Below, piece after piece: positions 10,736 through 23,240 of a stretch of DNA of 64,000 bases (the stretch's first letter is position 1; every line of letters begins with the position of its first letter). The notes beneath the pieces were generated by a model. It searched no databases and was not told where the DNA came from. It worked only from the letters and a program-made list of their open reading frames with translations. The position numbers and the translations under genes were made by a program. Origin of the DNA: Prorocentrum cordatum (taxonomy: Eukaryota > Sar > Dinophyceae > Prorocentrales > Prorocentraceae); contig CAUYUJ010014184.1 of assembly GCA_963575745.1 (NCBI GenBank), positions 272,501 through 336,500 of the forward strand. The letters run 5' to 3'.

Positions 10736-11089
10736 AAGACAGCGGCTCCCCCATCGGGCAGCAGCTCGGCCATCAAATCCGCTCCAACTGTGGCGCGCGG
10801 TGGTCGGCTCGGGGCGCGCAGGCGTCTCTGCGCTCGCCGCCGTCACCGCCGTGCTCGAAGGAGCGCTGTCGCGACTGGCAAGCCCCCCCCCCTCCTGGGT
10901 TCGAACGGGGGGGAGGAGAGGGGGGGGTATAGACAGCCTTCCACTCCGAATCGGGGGGGGAGAGCAGAACCACCCACCCACCCCCGCGCCCCCTGGTTCA
11001 AACGGGGGGGGGGGGAGGGTGCAAGGGTGCAAGGGGTTGCCCTTCAGTTCAGATCAGAGGGGAAAGGGGGGGAGGGAGCGGAATCCATT

Positions 11090-11560
11090 ACAGATAGATC
11101 CAACCCACATAGGATACTATGAGAGCTGGATCTATCCTCCGTAGGACTCTATTCAACCTGGATGGAGCCCCCGTAGGGTTGTATGAAGGCTGGATCGAGC
11201 CTTAACGTGATGTTTTAGAGCTGCATCCACCAGACCATCATAAAATCCTGTTAGAGTTGGGCCGAGCACTGGTATGATCCTCTTAGAACTGGGTCCAGCC
11301 CACGATAATACTCGATGCAAATCTGATCGAGTTCTAGTGGGATTCCATTTGAGCTGGATCCAACCCTGGTAGCATGATTCGCTTCGAGTTGCACCGAGCC
11401 CGCATAGGATGTCACTAGAGCTGGATCATGCCCAGAAAGGATTCTCACAAAGCTGGATCTACTTTTTGTTGGATTATATGAGAACTGGATCGAGCCCCAA
11501 TGGGACTCCACTAGAGCTGGATCCAGCCCTAGTGGCAAGATTCGATTAGAGCCTGAGTGA
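11090..11560. repeat. Degenerate tandem repeat, about 40-bp unit (GAGCTGGATC)
   Basis: About eleven units of GAGCTGGATCCAGCCC plus a TAGGATTCCACT-like half. The words AGCTGGATC, GAGCCC and TAGGA/TGGGA recur throughout with many substitutions. No frame is meaningful. Confidence 0.8.
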
Positions 11561-11879
11561 ACCGAAGGTCCCGCTCCCCGCCTCCAATTTCGGGGAGGGG
11601 GGGCTCCAATTCCCCCCTTTCCAGTTCACTGGGAAAGGGGGTGGGTTTTTCAGGGGGAGGGATAAAATTCGAGGCAAGCGACGGCGGATCGTGCTCCCTC
11701 GCATATTTATCTTCCCCGTTCCCCCTCTCATCCCAGCTGAGCCCGGGCAGGGGGCCGCCCAAGGAACCCCTCGGCGCCGTTTGGACCGGGCCGAGGGACT
11801 TTACGCCGATGCTGGCTGGCACAGACGATTCGCGCCAACGTGCGACTGTCCACCGAGGCGCTTACAGTGGAGGCCAGTC

Positions 11880-12055
11880 CGCAAGAAACCTTCGGCAAGA
11901 AGCCCAACCCTGAGACCCCAGGACGTCCATTGATGTTTGGTGTGGGAGCGTCACGATTTCCACAGCAAAACCCTTGAAACCCAAGAAACACCGGGCACCC
12001 TGGAGGCGAGCAGGGTGTTTCTTGGCATGGTTTTCGATGTATATTCGACGTAGAC
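11880..12055. repeat. Dispersed repeat family E, copy 1 of 3
   Basis: GACCCCAGGACGTCCATTGA, TTTGGTGTGGGAGCGTCACG, CCACAGCAAAACCCTTGAA, GGGCACCCTGGAGGC and AGCAGGGTGTTTCTTGGCAT occur in this order here, at 26,935-27,105 and at 43,785-43,945. The unit is about 175 bp, with no terminal inverted repeat seen, so it is SINE-like in size. No clear pol III boxes were found. Confidence 0.75.
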
Positions 12056-12424
12056 AATTACATGAGGGCTGGAACACGCTGCGCACGGGGTGTCAAGCTG
12101 AACGGGGTAAAACACATATTGGGCTGACACGCGTCCAGAGCACTGGTCGACATCTTGATGCCTGGGCACTGGTTGGCATCGATTGACCCTTACGTGCGCA
12201 TCATTCCCCGATTTCAGCTCTCCTCGGCCACTTTCTGTCGCAGGCATCTTCCCATGCCCAGCTGCAGAATGGGCATGTGTTTCTCACCAATCCAACCCTC
12301 CCTAATCCAGAACCTACGGGCGGCCCGTGTGACCCTTACACCGGCCCATCGGATGCTCGCCGTAGTGGAGAAGAGCGCGCGGATGTAGAACCAACCCAAC
12401 ATATATGATTATGTTAGCCCGTGT

Positions 12425-12690
12425 GGGCCCCAAAGAGTGCGATCAATGTGGTAGGTGCAATCTAGGTGGTGCAATCCAGATGGTGCAAACTACGCGGTGC
12501 AAAGTAATTGCACAACAGTGCAAACCAATGCAACCCTACACAACAACATGCAGAGCAAAGCAATGTAATGCGATGCAAAGCAATGCAATCAAAGGCAAAG
12601 CAATGCACAACAATGCAAGAAACAATGCGAAACAATGGGACGCATGACAAAACGAAACACAATGCAGACACAATGCAAAACGATGCGTCG
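12425..12690. repeat. Degenerate ATGCAAAGCA repeat
   Basis: ATGCAA, GTGCAA and AAGCAATGC words recur roughly every 10 bp across 260 bp. The sequence is purine-rich on the plus strand and has no coding signal. Confidence 0.7.
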
Positions 12691-13090
12691 ACGGGCGGCG
12701 ACGAGCGAGCGGGACCGACGAGCCAGCCGGACCGCCACTGGGGCCCAACGGGGACCGCGGCGACGGGCGGCAACGAGCAGGCCTGACCGCCACCAGGGCC
12801 CAGTTACCTTAGAACAGAAGTAAGAACCCCTCAGTGCAAGCACTGTTTAGGGGAAAGGCACTACGTTCCAAAGAAACCTGCGCCAACTTCATGGGAACGT
12901 ATCGCACGCCCTCCCCTACCTCGCTGAGCCACCCATTCACGTACAGCGTTTGGGATTCGCAAGGGGCAAAGGAAGCGGACCACCTACTTGTAAGCTGCTA
13001 GATGAGACGCGGGGCCTACCAAGCTTCTCAACGGACAAAGCAACCGTCTACTACGATGATGTGCGGTGGCATTGCGCTGACACTGTAGAC
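12690..13090. other. Stretch with no supported feature
   Basis: The left part has a short repeat of GACGGGCGGCRACGAGC words (12,695-12,800). The rest is unique and non-coding as far as I can tell. Confidence 0.4.
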
Positions 13091-13440
13091 CTCCTTCATC
13101 GCCCTCCTTCGCTCGCTTCGCCGCCGCCTCCTCTTTCTCTCTGCATCCGTCCGCCTCCTCCCTCTCTTTCTCACACTCCGCGCTGCTTCGTTCGCCTTCT
13201 CCTGCTCCTCCTCCTCCATCTTCCGCCCGCTTCCGTCATTTTCCGTCCACTGTCCTTCTCCATCCTCTCCAGTCTCCCGTCGTCTCGTCCTGCATTGTTC
13301 TCCTTCTCTGCGCTCCGTCATCCAACCTCTGGCCTTCTGTTCTGTCCTCGTCCCCGAGTATTTTCTTTCCTTTCTTCCTTCCTTCCTTTCTCTTTGTCCC
13401 CCTCGTCGCCGTCGCCCTACTGCTGCTGTTCCTCCTCATT
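13090..13440. repeat. Polypyrimidine tract
   Basis: 350 bp of CT-rich sequence (CTCCTC, CTTTCT, TTCCTTCCTTCC) on the plus strand. Open frames reflect composition only. Confidence 0.85.
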
Positions 13441-13859
13441 CCGTCCTGTTTGATCCCTCGATCGCCCCCGGAACGTCCCAGCGACCTCCCCCCCAAACCC
13501 ACCCTCCCCTTCCTCGTCCACCAGCGACAACAAAGACGACGAAGACGGCGACGAGGACGACGCACGGGAGGCTCCAGGCGCCTATGGTGGACCCTGCCGC
13601 ACCGAAGGTGGCCCGGGCCCGTAGCGCCTCCTCCAGCTCGAGGCACCTCGGAGGGCCATGGGGGAGGGAAGGCCGCCGCTCGCCTTCCTGCCGGACGAGG
13701 GCGCGCGCAGCTATTCTTTTTCTCCCTCCCTGCCTCCTCGCTTGCATTCGAAACCCAGTGCTTCAGAGGTCGGGGCCCCTTGAGACCTGGGGGCCACCCT
13801 GGGGCCAGACGGAGCTCAGCAGTCTGACATAAACCCCATCCCTCACTGAGCAAGGAGCG

Positions 13860-14050
13860 GCCGCCCCAACATTCCTACACGTTCCTATAATCCTACCACG
13901 GAATGTTCCTCGAACGAAAGAATGTTCTAATGACCGACGCAACGTTCTTAGAACATGAAGCCGATCAATTCAAGCAGTACTGCCTCACACAGAAAGTATT
14001 CAAGAACATGTCGTGCACATCACAGAAGTTCAGGATAACAGTCTTTGGTG
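13860..14050. repeat. Dispersed repeat family F, copy 1 of 3
   Basis: CATTCCT, CCTACCACG, GTTCTTAGAACAT, and AAGAACATGTCGTGCACATCACA align in order with 28,375-28,560 and 55,995-56,185. TTCTTAGAACAT is a near-palindromic core repeated within each copy. Confidence 0.55.
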
Positions 14051-14329
14051 AGCCTGTAGACAAGCCAGGACGCCTCGCCACTGCTCGATCTCGGGGAGGG
14101 GAGGGGGGGGCAGCTCCAGGGGGGACACGGAGGCCTGGAATCGACGACCTATCGCTGTTAGATCGGCGATAGGATCTCGACAATGAGCCCACACGATTCT
14201 GGGCAACGTTGGGGCTGTCGGGCCCCCGTCGCAGATGAATGCCCATGCCCCCAAACGGTGCCCCTGATTGGAGGCGGCCGGGGGGTCTGGGCTGGATAAG
14301 CCCAGGGTCCCCCGAGGGGGGGGATGAAA

Positions 14330-14770
14330 GCACATTCGCTCAGAATCGCTCCTCAGACCCGTCGGGCGGTCGGCACTGACAAGCTTGTCGAGCCACGCCA
14401 AGCCGTGGCGACGAGTTGAAGGCCGTATCCCTCGTGCTGTCGAAACTGACAAGCTTATCGAGCCGCGCCCAGCCTTGGCGACGAGGGGGCCTCTTTCTCC
14501 CCCCTTTCTGGCCGGAGCCCGGGGATGAAGGCACATTCGCTCAGAATCGCTCCCCCGACCCCTCGCGCAGATGAAATGAAACAAATCGTCGAGCCGCGCC
14601 CAGCCGTGGCGACGAGGGGGTTTCCTTTCTCCCCCCTTTCTGGCCGGAACTGGGCCGGAACTGGAGGGCAAAAGCAAGTTCGCCCAAAATTGTTCCCCAG
14701 AGTCCTCCCGCGGTCGTAGAAGACACGTTTCTGAAGCCGCGCCCAGCGGTGGCGACGAGGTGACTCCTCT
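14330..14770. repeat. Imperfect tandem repeat (CAGCCGTGGCGACGAG)
   Basis: GAGCCGCGCCCAGCCGTGGCGACGAG or a variant occurs at about 14,390, 14,465, 14,595 and 14,740. Most are followed by CTTTCTCCCCCCTTTCTGGCCGG and preceded by GCACATTCGCTCAGAATCGCTC. Spacing is irregular (75-145 bp). Related single words CAGCGGTGGCGATGAG and CAGCGGTGGTGACGAG occur near 5,030 and 63,590. Confidence 0.7.
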
Positions 14771-14799
14771 CTCAGGGGCGTTCAGCCAGAGGCGTTGGC

Positions 14800-14915
14800 A
14801 AATCATGGCCCGAGGCACGCGCGCGGCCCAGAGAGGGCAGGGAACGCATCAACGTAAGACTAGGCGCCAGGAAAGATACCAAGACCCTGGCCACGATATC
14901 CCCCTAGCCCTAGTA
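14800..14915 (+). repeat. Dispersed repeat, pair with 4,818-4,935
   Basis: CAAATCATGGCCCGAGGCA, GCGCGGCCCAGAGAGGG, GGGAACG and GGCGCCAGGAAA match the repeat at 4,818 in order. The terminal hairpin is decayed here to TGGCCACGATATCCCCC. Confidence 0.5.
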
Positions 14916-15034
14916 GTCAATGCAATCCCTTCTTGGCCGCCCTCGACTTTCTCCCCCAGCTCTGGCCAGAACCCGTGCCGGGCTACCTCAGCTGCGGGCT
15001 GGTTCCAAGCCGCTGACCCCCCCGCTCACTCGTC

Positions 15035-15045
15035 GTCTTCGCTGC

Positions 15046-15078
<33 letters not shown>

Positions 15079-15285
15079 TGTCGTCGTCGTCGCTGCCGCC
15101 GCCGCCGCCGCCGCTGCTGCTGTCATCGTCGTCGTCGTTGTAGCCGCCGTCGCCGTCGCCGTCGTCGTCGCCATCGCCATCGCCGCTGCCGCCGCCGCCG
15201 CCGTCTTCGTCATCGTCGTCGTCGTCGTCGCCATCGCCGCCGCCGCCGCCGCCGCCGCCGCCGTCGTCGTCGCCGTCGAAGTCGA
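15035..15285. repeat. (CGT)n/(CGC)n tract
   Basis: Roughly 250 bp of CGTCGT and CCGCCG triplets. Poly-Arg and poly-Ala/Thr frames are artefacts. Confidence 0.9.
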
Positions 15286-15299
15286 GCGGTTGTGGCGGG

Positions 15300-15395
15300 G
15301 CTCCGCCTGCCCTGCAGCTCCTCGCCCTCGTCGCGGCGCCGCCGCTCGCCGTCCGCGGCCCGCAGCGCCTCCAGCTCTAGGCACCTCGAAGGGGA
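15300..15395 (-). other. Recurrent charged coiled-coil-coding module
   Basis: On the minus strand one frame reads RCLELEALRAADGERRRR then DEGEELQGRR. The same block recurs at 24,115-24,215 and 30,600-30,720, with its first residues at 13,600-13,650, always against a trinucleotide tract. It could be a fragment of a repeated coding exon or just a conserved repeat; no flanking protein is recognised. Confidence 0.45.
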
Positions 15396-15530
15396 GCGGG
15401 AAGAGGAGGAGGACGACGACGAAGAGGAAGTGGAGGAGGAGGATGAGAAGGAGGAAAAGCAGGAGGAGGAAGAGGAGGAGCAGGAGGAGGAGGAGGAGGA
15501 AGAAGGTGAGGAGGAGAAGGGAACGAAGGA
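15395..15530. repeat. (GGA)n tract
   Basis: GGAGGA repeats with GAC/GAA interruptions, directly following the coiled-coil-like module. Confidence 0.9.
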
Positions 15531-15539
15531 GGAGTCGCG

Positions 15540-16535
15540 AGCCCATGGAGCGACACGCCGAGTCGGACCAGGGGCGGAAGGAGCAGCGTGAAAAGGTGAA
15601 ACGAACGCGATCGAACACGAAGCGCTTCGGGGCCCCAGGGCGCACCAAGCCCAGCCGAAACATCACGGCCGCGACGAGAGGCCCCGAGGAAGAAAGTCCA
15701 GGGTCTGAGGCGAAACCGAGTCGGCCCAAGACGAACGAATGACACCAAACGAGTCGCAGAAACTAGATGTTACGTGTATGAGCCCATGCGGCTCGTCATG
15801 CTACGGATATCAGGCCCCACTGGGCGGCGTCACCGGGGACCAGGGGCCTGCGGGGAACGGGGAGGGGAGGGGCCTTCCCCCCCCTTGGGTTCAAGCCATC
15901 CGTAAGATTGTCTCTCCTCCATTTCCTCTGGGGCCTGCCATGACGGGCCAACCTCGGGATCACATTCCCCAAAAAGTTGGGTTCGGGCTGTCCTGGCCGA
16001 GAAGGCCCCGCGCCTGCTGCACCCCACTCGCCCCCCCCCGACGCGTGCAACGCGTGGCCCCTGGTGCTCGCGGGAGGCACATCCCCCGAGCGCGGCCAGG
16101 GGACCCCCGGGACCACCGCGTCCTGACGGGGCGGCGGAGTGCCCTTGCACGCGCGCTTCGCCCCTCATGAGGTCTCGGCCTCCACGGCGCCCCTGGCCGC
16201 CTCGTGGGGCCGCTCGGACCCCTTCCAGGGCCTCCGCAAGCCTGGCCCTCGACCGAGGCGCGAGGGGAAGCGGCGGCGGCGGCTGCGGCGGAGGGGGGGG
16301 GGGCAGAGAGGACGAGGCGAGGCCCGAGGAGGTGCGAGGCGAAGGGGGGGCGGGGACGGGGGCCACTGGTGGTTCAGCAGGCCCCTCGGGGGGGTCGTCG
16401 ACCCAACCTGGGCCGCGCCCGCCCTGGGGGGAGGAAGGATCCGATGCGAGAGGGGCTCAGAGGACGGAGGCAGAAATTCAGGGGGGAAGCAAACCTAAGT
16501 CTGGCCGCGGTGCGACACTCTGCTCCTGCGACGTC
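15540..16535. other. GC-rich gene-free stretch
   Basis: Long frames on both strands overlap and have Gly/Arg/Pro-rich composition from GGC/GGG runs. No motif is recognised. Confidence 0.4.
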
Positions 16536-16690
16536 CTCCAGACGCTCCCCGCACGCTCTGGCTGCCACGGGGATTCCAACGGCTCCGCGCTCCCAAGCAG
16601 CCGCGGGGATTCAATTGGCCCCGCACGCCCTGGCTAACGCGGGGATTCCAGTGGCCCCGCGCGCCCTGTCGGTCACGCGGGTTCTAATTG
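16535..16690. repeat. 36-37 bp tandem repeat, about 4 units
   Basis: GGGGATTCCAACGGCTCCGCGC, GGGGATTCAATTGGCCCCGC, GGGGATTCCAGTGGCCCCGC and a final CGGGTTCTAATTGCCC show a 36-37 bp period with CGCCCTGGCTAACGC between them. Confidence 0.75.
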
Positions 16691-16699
16691 CCCTGTGAG

Positions 16700-18870
16700 A
16701 CCCTGCCCCTGGGACGTCCCCCAGCAGACGACGAGACGATCGCATCGTTTCGGTCTTTTCACTCGAAGCCACTGGCCCCGCGGGGTCCGACGCCGTAGGC
16801 ACCCCGAGGGCCTCAGCGCCAGACCTGCGAGTTCTGGGCCCCCCCTGACCACCCAGAGCCCGCTTCCCAACAGAAGCGGACGCTTTGCGATGAGGATTCA
16901 GGAACGGCGATGGGAAGAGACAAACAAGAAGTAGAAACGCAAGGGGAGCAAGGATCAGGAAATGACCACCGGGTGTATTGGCGGTTGACCAGAACACTGG
17001 CAAGCGGCGAACCGCCCAAACTCAGCCGTCACGCGCCTGCCAAACCTGCAGAGGCAACTGGACAGGCACTCCCAAACGGAACCCACGACAAGCAGACATA
17101 CGTAACAACGGATGAGTGCCAGGCCAGGATGGCGGAGGCATCGATAAAGAAAACAATCAACAGTGACAAACATCCATGCCAATTCCAAGCACAGAGCGAG
17201 GCACGGACGTCGTGAAGTCACAAAAAAGTAAATGCAAGTAGAGTGAGCTGACATGTGTTAACCAAAACGGTGGGCGCATTTGAGAAGGAACCCTTGGGGA
17301 AAGAATTCAGGGTCTGGAAGGCGGTGGGACTCGAATTGAGGATCGGCCATGGACATCACAGTCGCCCTCCTCCAATGAGGCGTCCTCCAGGGCGTGCGGC
17401 CTCCTGGGCACATTTCCTTGACGAACGCCCCCGCCGTATCGGATAAGGAAAGACGAAGCACGGGGTTGATCAGAACTGTAACACTGAAATATAAAAAGAC
17501 GCAAGTCGTATCCACCTGACAACCAGGGGACAACAAAAGCTGAGGGTTGAATACACGAGGGGGAAACGCAAAGAGCCAGGCGGCGCGGGCGGGGACAAAC
17601 ATGAGAAGCGAACAGCTAAACCATCAAGAAGCGCAACAAGGGTATAATATTGCTTGGCAACATGATCACCAAACATATTGAGGTAGCACTGCGACGTACT
17701 GACGATCAAAAGATGTGAAGTTACTGCGGGTGCACAACAGAAAACCCAGATTTCACCAAACAGGCATGTGCCCCACAAGCAAAACTAGAGACTCTCTGAG
17801 GCCTCTGATACCGCTGATCGTTACATCACCTTTCGATGGCAAGGGTACAAATACTTACCAAGGGCTATCGCAATCGCTATCGCTGCCAAACATGTTCCCA
17901 TATCCTCGGTCCTGCGCGCCAGAAACGGGTGACGACAGACTCAAAAACTCATGCATCAACTCTTCATCGTGGAACGCAGCAACCGGCACGCTGCTATACC
18001 GCAACTCGTGCCACATCGTGACCCGACCTTTACAGCGCAATTGCCAACAGCCAACATAGTCCCGAGGAGGTAAACCCACGTAGAAATCATACTTGTATCC
18101 TATCTCTTTGTGCCAGCCAGCCTTTTATGTGACAACCATCGCACGGAGAGAGATCCGCATGAGAGTAGCCTCTGTTCAGAAAGCCTCGGAGCATCTGCAA
18201 AAATGTGTGGGGCTCAACGTATTCGAGACGATCAGATCCGGGAGCACTGCTGCACCACCCCTCGGAATCCAAACCTCGTTGCCACTGGTGCCAGGCAGGG
18301 CCGATAACATGCCTGTCCCTGACAAGCTGCCGTTGGAAACACCATTTCTCGATGCGCATGCGTGAAGCCATTTGTATATATGTCTTGTCGAACAACCTGC
18401 GTATCAAGCGAAACTTGCTTCTGCACGTGCGTTGGTGATAACGACGTTGGGACCACGGCCTGAGCATCAACTTTTCCGTCCGACAACTTATCCACGAAGC
18501 TAACTTTGAACAGGTTATCGTCGCGCTCCAAAGCGACATCAGGAGCCATATCCGAAGCAACATGCAACCCAGCTGGGTGTTCAGTATCAGTGGCTTCGGT
18601 ATGCGCAACCCCATCACAACCATGACAGCATGCGACAAGAAAAACTCAGGAGGAACTGGGGGAGCAGCATATAGCGCGTCAAACACATAGATATGGCTAC
18701 CTTACTGACGTGGCCCACTATTGGAATGGGCCATGCTCACAACATCCAAGCGAGCCTTTGGATGCGCAGTCAGACGTAATCTACGCCATTTACGCGTCTG
18801 AAAGGTGCTCGGGGACGAATAGTACTTCACGAAAATATTCTCTCGCCGAGGCCACGCCATACGGGAACCC
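16700..18870. other. Lower-GC stretch, no recognisable gene
   Basis: Base composition drops relative to the flanks. Minus-strand frames (17,855-18,079; 18,232-18,567) have balanced amino-acid composition and may be remnants of a decayed gene or retroelement. They lie in different frames and I cannot assign a family. Confidence 0.35.
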
Positions 18871-18884
18871 ACGCAACAAAAAGA

Positions 18885-18955
18885 GACATCGGGTATTGAA
18901 CCAGTGACCTCGAGACGCAAAGAAGCGAGAGGCACACAATCCGCCAGCAGCAATG
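18885..18955 (-). repeat. tRNA-like SINE head (pol III boxes)
   Basis: On the minus strand TGGCGGATTGTG (18,945-18,934) resembles box A and GGTTCAATACC (18,902-18,892) is close to the box B consensus. The gap of 31 nt is what a tRNA has. Acceptor and T stems do not pair, so this is not a functional tRNA; a tRNA-derived SINE is the best reading. Confidence 0.35.
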
Positions 18956-19254
18956 TAAGCAAGATGCGCAGTAAGCGGGATGTGTAGAGTAACTGGAGAA
19001 ACGAGGAACGCACAGGAAGAGAGAGAAGCACGATGATGTGGCCTCCGGGCACGGCACATCTCGAGTGCCCCTCGACGGTAACCAGGAGAACCTCGGGCCC
19101 CAGGATCGCCCGACAGAGGCCGATCTCCCCCAAGGGGCCCAAGTCGCCCCCCACCCCCGAGAAGGGAGGGTCGGGGCCTGGATGCGAACCCGCGCACGGG
19201 AACCTTCTGGGCCGCGCGGCCAGGTTACCGCCAGGCGTTCCCGCAGTCCTCTTC

Positions 19255-19905
19255 CGCCTCCTTCTCCTCGTCCTCCTCCTCCTCCTCCTCCTCCTCACCC
19301 TCCGCCTCGTTACCCTCCCCCTCATCCACTCACTCCTGCCAAAAGTAGTTTTACCCATTGGTTGTCCCTCCCCCTCTCCCACACCTCAGTGTCCTCATCA
19401 CTATCATAATCCCCATACGTACTCCCATCCGGGCCCCATCACGATCGCTATTCTCCATCGCATCCGCCTCCTTACCATACAATGCATCAAGATCCCTGCC
19501 TCCGCCCTCGTCCCCATCCTTGTTTCCACTCTTGCCTCCGTCCTCGTCCACATGCCCATATCGTCCCCGCTCCTCATCCCCATTCCCGTCCGCACTCTCG
19601 TTGTCACACTCGTGATCCTTACCGCCACTCTCTGCACTGAGATCCTCGTCCCCATCTTCACCCTCGTTCCTCTCGCCACTCCCCCCGCACGCACACACAT
19701 CTTCGCACACACGCGCACACACTCACGCGCACGCAGACACACATACATACACACACACGCCCACACCACACACACACACACCAAAAACCACACACACCAC
19801 ACACACACACACACACCAAACACCACACACCACACACAGACACACAAACACATAAACGCATACACACATACACACATACACACACACATACACGCATACA
19901 CACAT
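19255..19905. repeat. Polypyrimidine and (CA)n tracts
   Basis: CTCCTC repeats at 19,255-19,320, CT-rich sequence to about 19,680, then CACACA repeats with CATA and CGCA interruptions to 19,905. Confidence 0.85.
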
Positions 19906-20873
19906 ACCTATACGACCACCCTTCGGGTGATAAGGAGGTTCGGGGGGGAGGAACCAACGTCTCACTCGATCGGTCTCACTACCGATGTCACTATCGGTCT
20001 CGCTCGATCTCACCCGATCGATCTCACAATCGATCTCACTCGATCTATTTCATTCGATCGATCTCACAATCGATCTCACTATCGATCTCACTATCGACCT
20101 CACAATCGATCTCGCATTCGGTCTAACTATCGATCTCACTACCGATATCAAAGTCGATCTCACAATCAACGTCATCATCATCATCATCATCGTCATCAAC
20201 ACCATCAACATCATCATCATCAGCATCATCGGGACACCATCATCATCATCATCATCATCATAATCATCATCGTCGTCAACATCATCATCATCATCATCAC
20301 CTGATCACCATAATCATCAACATCATCATCACCATCATCATCGGGGCACCATCATCGTCACCATCATCATCATCAAAATCGTCACAACCAGGGCACCATC
20401 ATCATCCCCATCGGAACACCACCATCATCATCTCATCACCATGATCATGAACAACATCATCAACATCACCATCACCATCATCGTCGGGGCACCATCACCG
20501 TTATCATTAGCAACATCATCATCAACATCAACATCATCGTCACCATCATCATCATCATCATCTCCATCATCATCATCATCATCACCATCATCATCAACAT
20601 CATCGGGACACCATCATCATCATCATCATCAACATCAGCATCATCATCATTGGGCCACCATCATCAAAATCATCATCACCTCGTCACCATCCTCATCATC
20701 AACATCATCATCATCATCGGGACACCATCATCGTCATCATCATCATCGGGACACCATCATCACCATCACCATCATCATCAGCAGCATCATCAATATAATC
20801 ATCATCATCGTCAACATCATCATCACCATCATCATCATCATCAAATTATCTGGTCATCATCAACATCATCAGG

Positions 20874-20918
<45 letters not shown>

Positions 20919-21142
20919 GGGGCACCACCATCATCAGCAACATCATCATAATCAACATCATCATCGGGGCACCATAATCATCACCACCATCACCATCATC
21001 ATCATCAACATCATCAACATCGTCAACATCATCATCATGATTATCACCATCATCATCATCACCATCGGGACACCATCATCATCACCACCATCACCACCAT
21101 CATCATCATCATCATCATCGTCAACATTATCAACATCATCAA

Positions 21143-21197
<55 letters not shown>

Positions 21198-21475
21198 GGG
21201 ACACCGACGGGACACCGGACGGACACCGGCGGGACACCGCGCGCCACCGGCTCCCGAGCGGGACACCGGCGGGACACCTCGGGGCACCGGTTGCCGGAAG
21301 GGAGACTTTTGGTCCGGCAGCGCCTCAGCTACAGGAGACTTATTTCTCGCCCGCCCATGCAGCTTCGCCTCGCCCGCACGCACGGCACGCACGAACACGA
21401 AACCGAAACCGATTCCCGGTAGGGGGGCTCTCCGTTCCACTTCGATCTCACCCCCTCACCTCCGATGCACACATA
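19905..21475. repeat. Composite CAT-repeat island A
   Basis: Order of parts: CCTATACGACCACCCTTCGGG with GTGATAAGGAGGTTCGG; a run of CGATCTCACTATCGATCTCA words (19,960-20,170); about 1 kb of CAT repeats punctuated by CGGGACACC; then tandem CGGGACACCGG (21,195-21,290); then a unique tail with CGGTAGGGGGGCTCTCCGTT. The island at 24,284-25,200 has the same parts in the same order. Confidence 0.8.
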
Positions 21476-21479
21476 CACA

Positions 21480-23240
21480 CACATCCGCTCCTCATCCTCT
21501 GAGCGTGCGCTGTGTTTTATGAAGCTGACTCAGTGGGAACAGCAAGGAGGACGAGGAGGGGGGAGGAGGAGAAGCGAGAAGCGAGGGAAACGGGGGAGCA
21601 GCAAGTGTTCTACCCCGGACCCACCCACCCACCCGCACTTTTGTGGGCGGAGCTCAACTGACCTACCATCGGTATCGTCCTCGTCATTTCTAAATGTAAG
21701 CCATTACCGCTGGCATTGCATCTGTTGCCGCCTTGACCATCGTTGCCACCACGAACAGCAGCATCATACCATTCGTCATCCCCAGCGCCGTCGGCATTAT
21801 CCCTCGCCCGCCTGAGTACATGGATCTGCATGGTCATGGTTTGCACGTATGTCCTTTCGTTGAACTGTTCGAACACGTTCGGATGAGACTGGGGTGCGTA
21901 TGCGCTGAATCGATCGTCTGGCGCGTGCGAAACGCGCGTTCTTCCTCCGACATCTATGCACAAGAACCAGAAGATATGCATCCGACCACGAACAAAAACA
22001 CAATAACATACACAAACAACCAATGATAAACAAGTGCATGGGGAAACCCGATGAATTCTTGATTAAGGCTTCATCGCGTTGGTACGCGACGAGAAACGCC
22101 AAATCCTGGACAACGCAGCACTGAGAAATGGCGAACCAGCCTGGACCACCTCAGAATTCAGAGGATGTCTCTGTGCGGGGGTCCCTCGGCTGATAATAGC
22201 TTCTACCGCAACAAAACCCCCGTCGGCACAGCTGCTTGGAGAAGACAAACTCACCCGTTGAAACTGACGTGCTGAAAACTGTGCGCGAACGAATGGTTGC
22301 AAGACATACCACGCGCTTGGGTTGAAGCCGACTCTGAAGACACTGGCAATGCGCATTTGATCAATCCCGCGACGTGTTTTCGAGCTGGCAGACTGGAACT
22401 ACGGGCGGCTACAGCGTCGCTGAAGGAGGGGCCCAAGCATGCAAAATAATCCAATCGTGGAAACGAGCAACCCCCGAAGACGCCAAACGGAAACTCGGAC
22501 GCACGAACCACCCCGTGCGCCCGAATTCCGACGGTGGGTCGGTCGACGGAGAATAGCGGATACACGCGCAATGCGAGAACGGTGGCTGGGGAATAATTGA
22601 AGGCACGTATGGCTGTTGTCAAAAAAGCGGCGTTGGGGCTGCGCCATGCATGGAGAGACCACCTGGGATCTCAAGGGTCTGCTGGATTATTTGTGCCTTA
22701 TTGGGCGGCCGCGCGGAGGCTGGCTGGTGGGGGGTCGGTTCGGGTGCCTTTCCTTCTCTTGAACCTCCTGTCTTCGTCTTCCGTCCTCCTCCTCGTATCG
22801 ATTCGAACGCAAACTCGCATCGTCGATTCCGACGTCCCAGGGGAGTGTTCCGGGAGCGTCGATTGTGAGGTGAGGGAGGTCCGCCTGGAATCGTATGGCC
22901 ATGTTGGGCTGCACGTGGCCTCTTTGGCGGCCTTTGTGGGGCTGCCTGGGGGACGATTGTAATACTTACTCTCCTCTACCGCCTGCGCCGTCTCGTCAAT
23001 CGATCTCCTCCTTCCATTCCGTCTCGTCAACCGATCTCCTCCTTCCGCATGGCTCGAGCGAAAATGCGGGTGTTCCCGGGGAGGCGTCCAGGAATATCAA
23101 CTCCGAGGGGGGGCGTTCACCTGGGCTCGGGCGCAAGGCCATGTCTGGCTATGTGCACTTTCTTGGGCGACCTGTGGTGGGCTGTTCAGATGCTTGCCCT
23201 CCTGATGTGCATCCTGCCTTCCTCATCCGCCGCCTCCTTC
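21480..23240. other. Stretch with no supported gene
   Basis: Mixed-composition sequence with short frames on both strands and no recognisable motif. Confidence 0.35.

Noticed and set aside
10860-11010. tRNA suggested by GGGTTCGAACGGGG and GGTTCAAACGGGG
   Set aside because: The T-loop-like words sit inside G/C runs; no box A at the right spacing and no cloverleaf.
18885-18955. Functional tRNA gene
   Set aside because: Box spacing fits, but acceptor and T-stem bases do not pair.
19033-20304. 423-residue plus-strand frame
   Set aside because: Composed of CT-rich, CA and CAT repeats; no domain and no coding-type composition outside the repeats.
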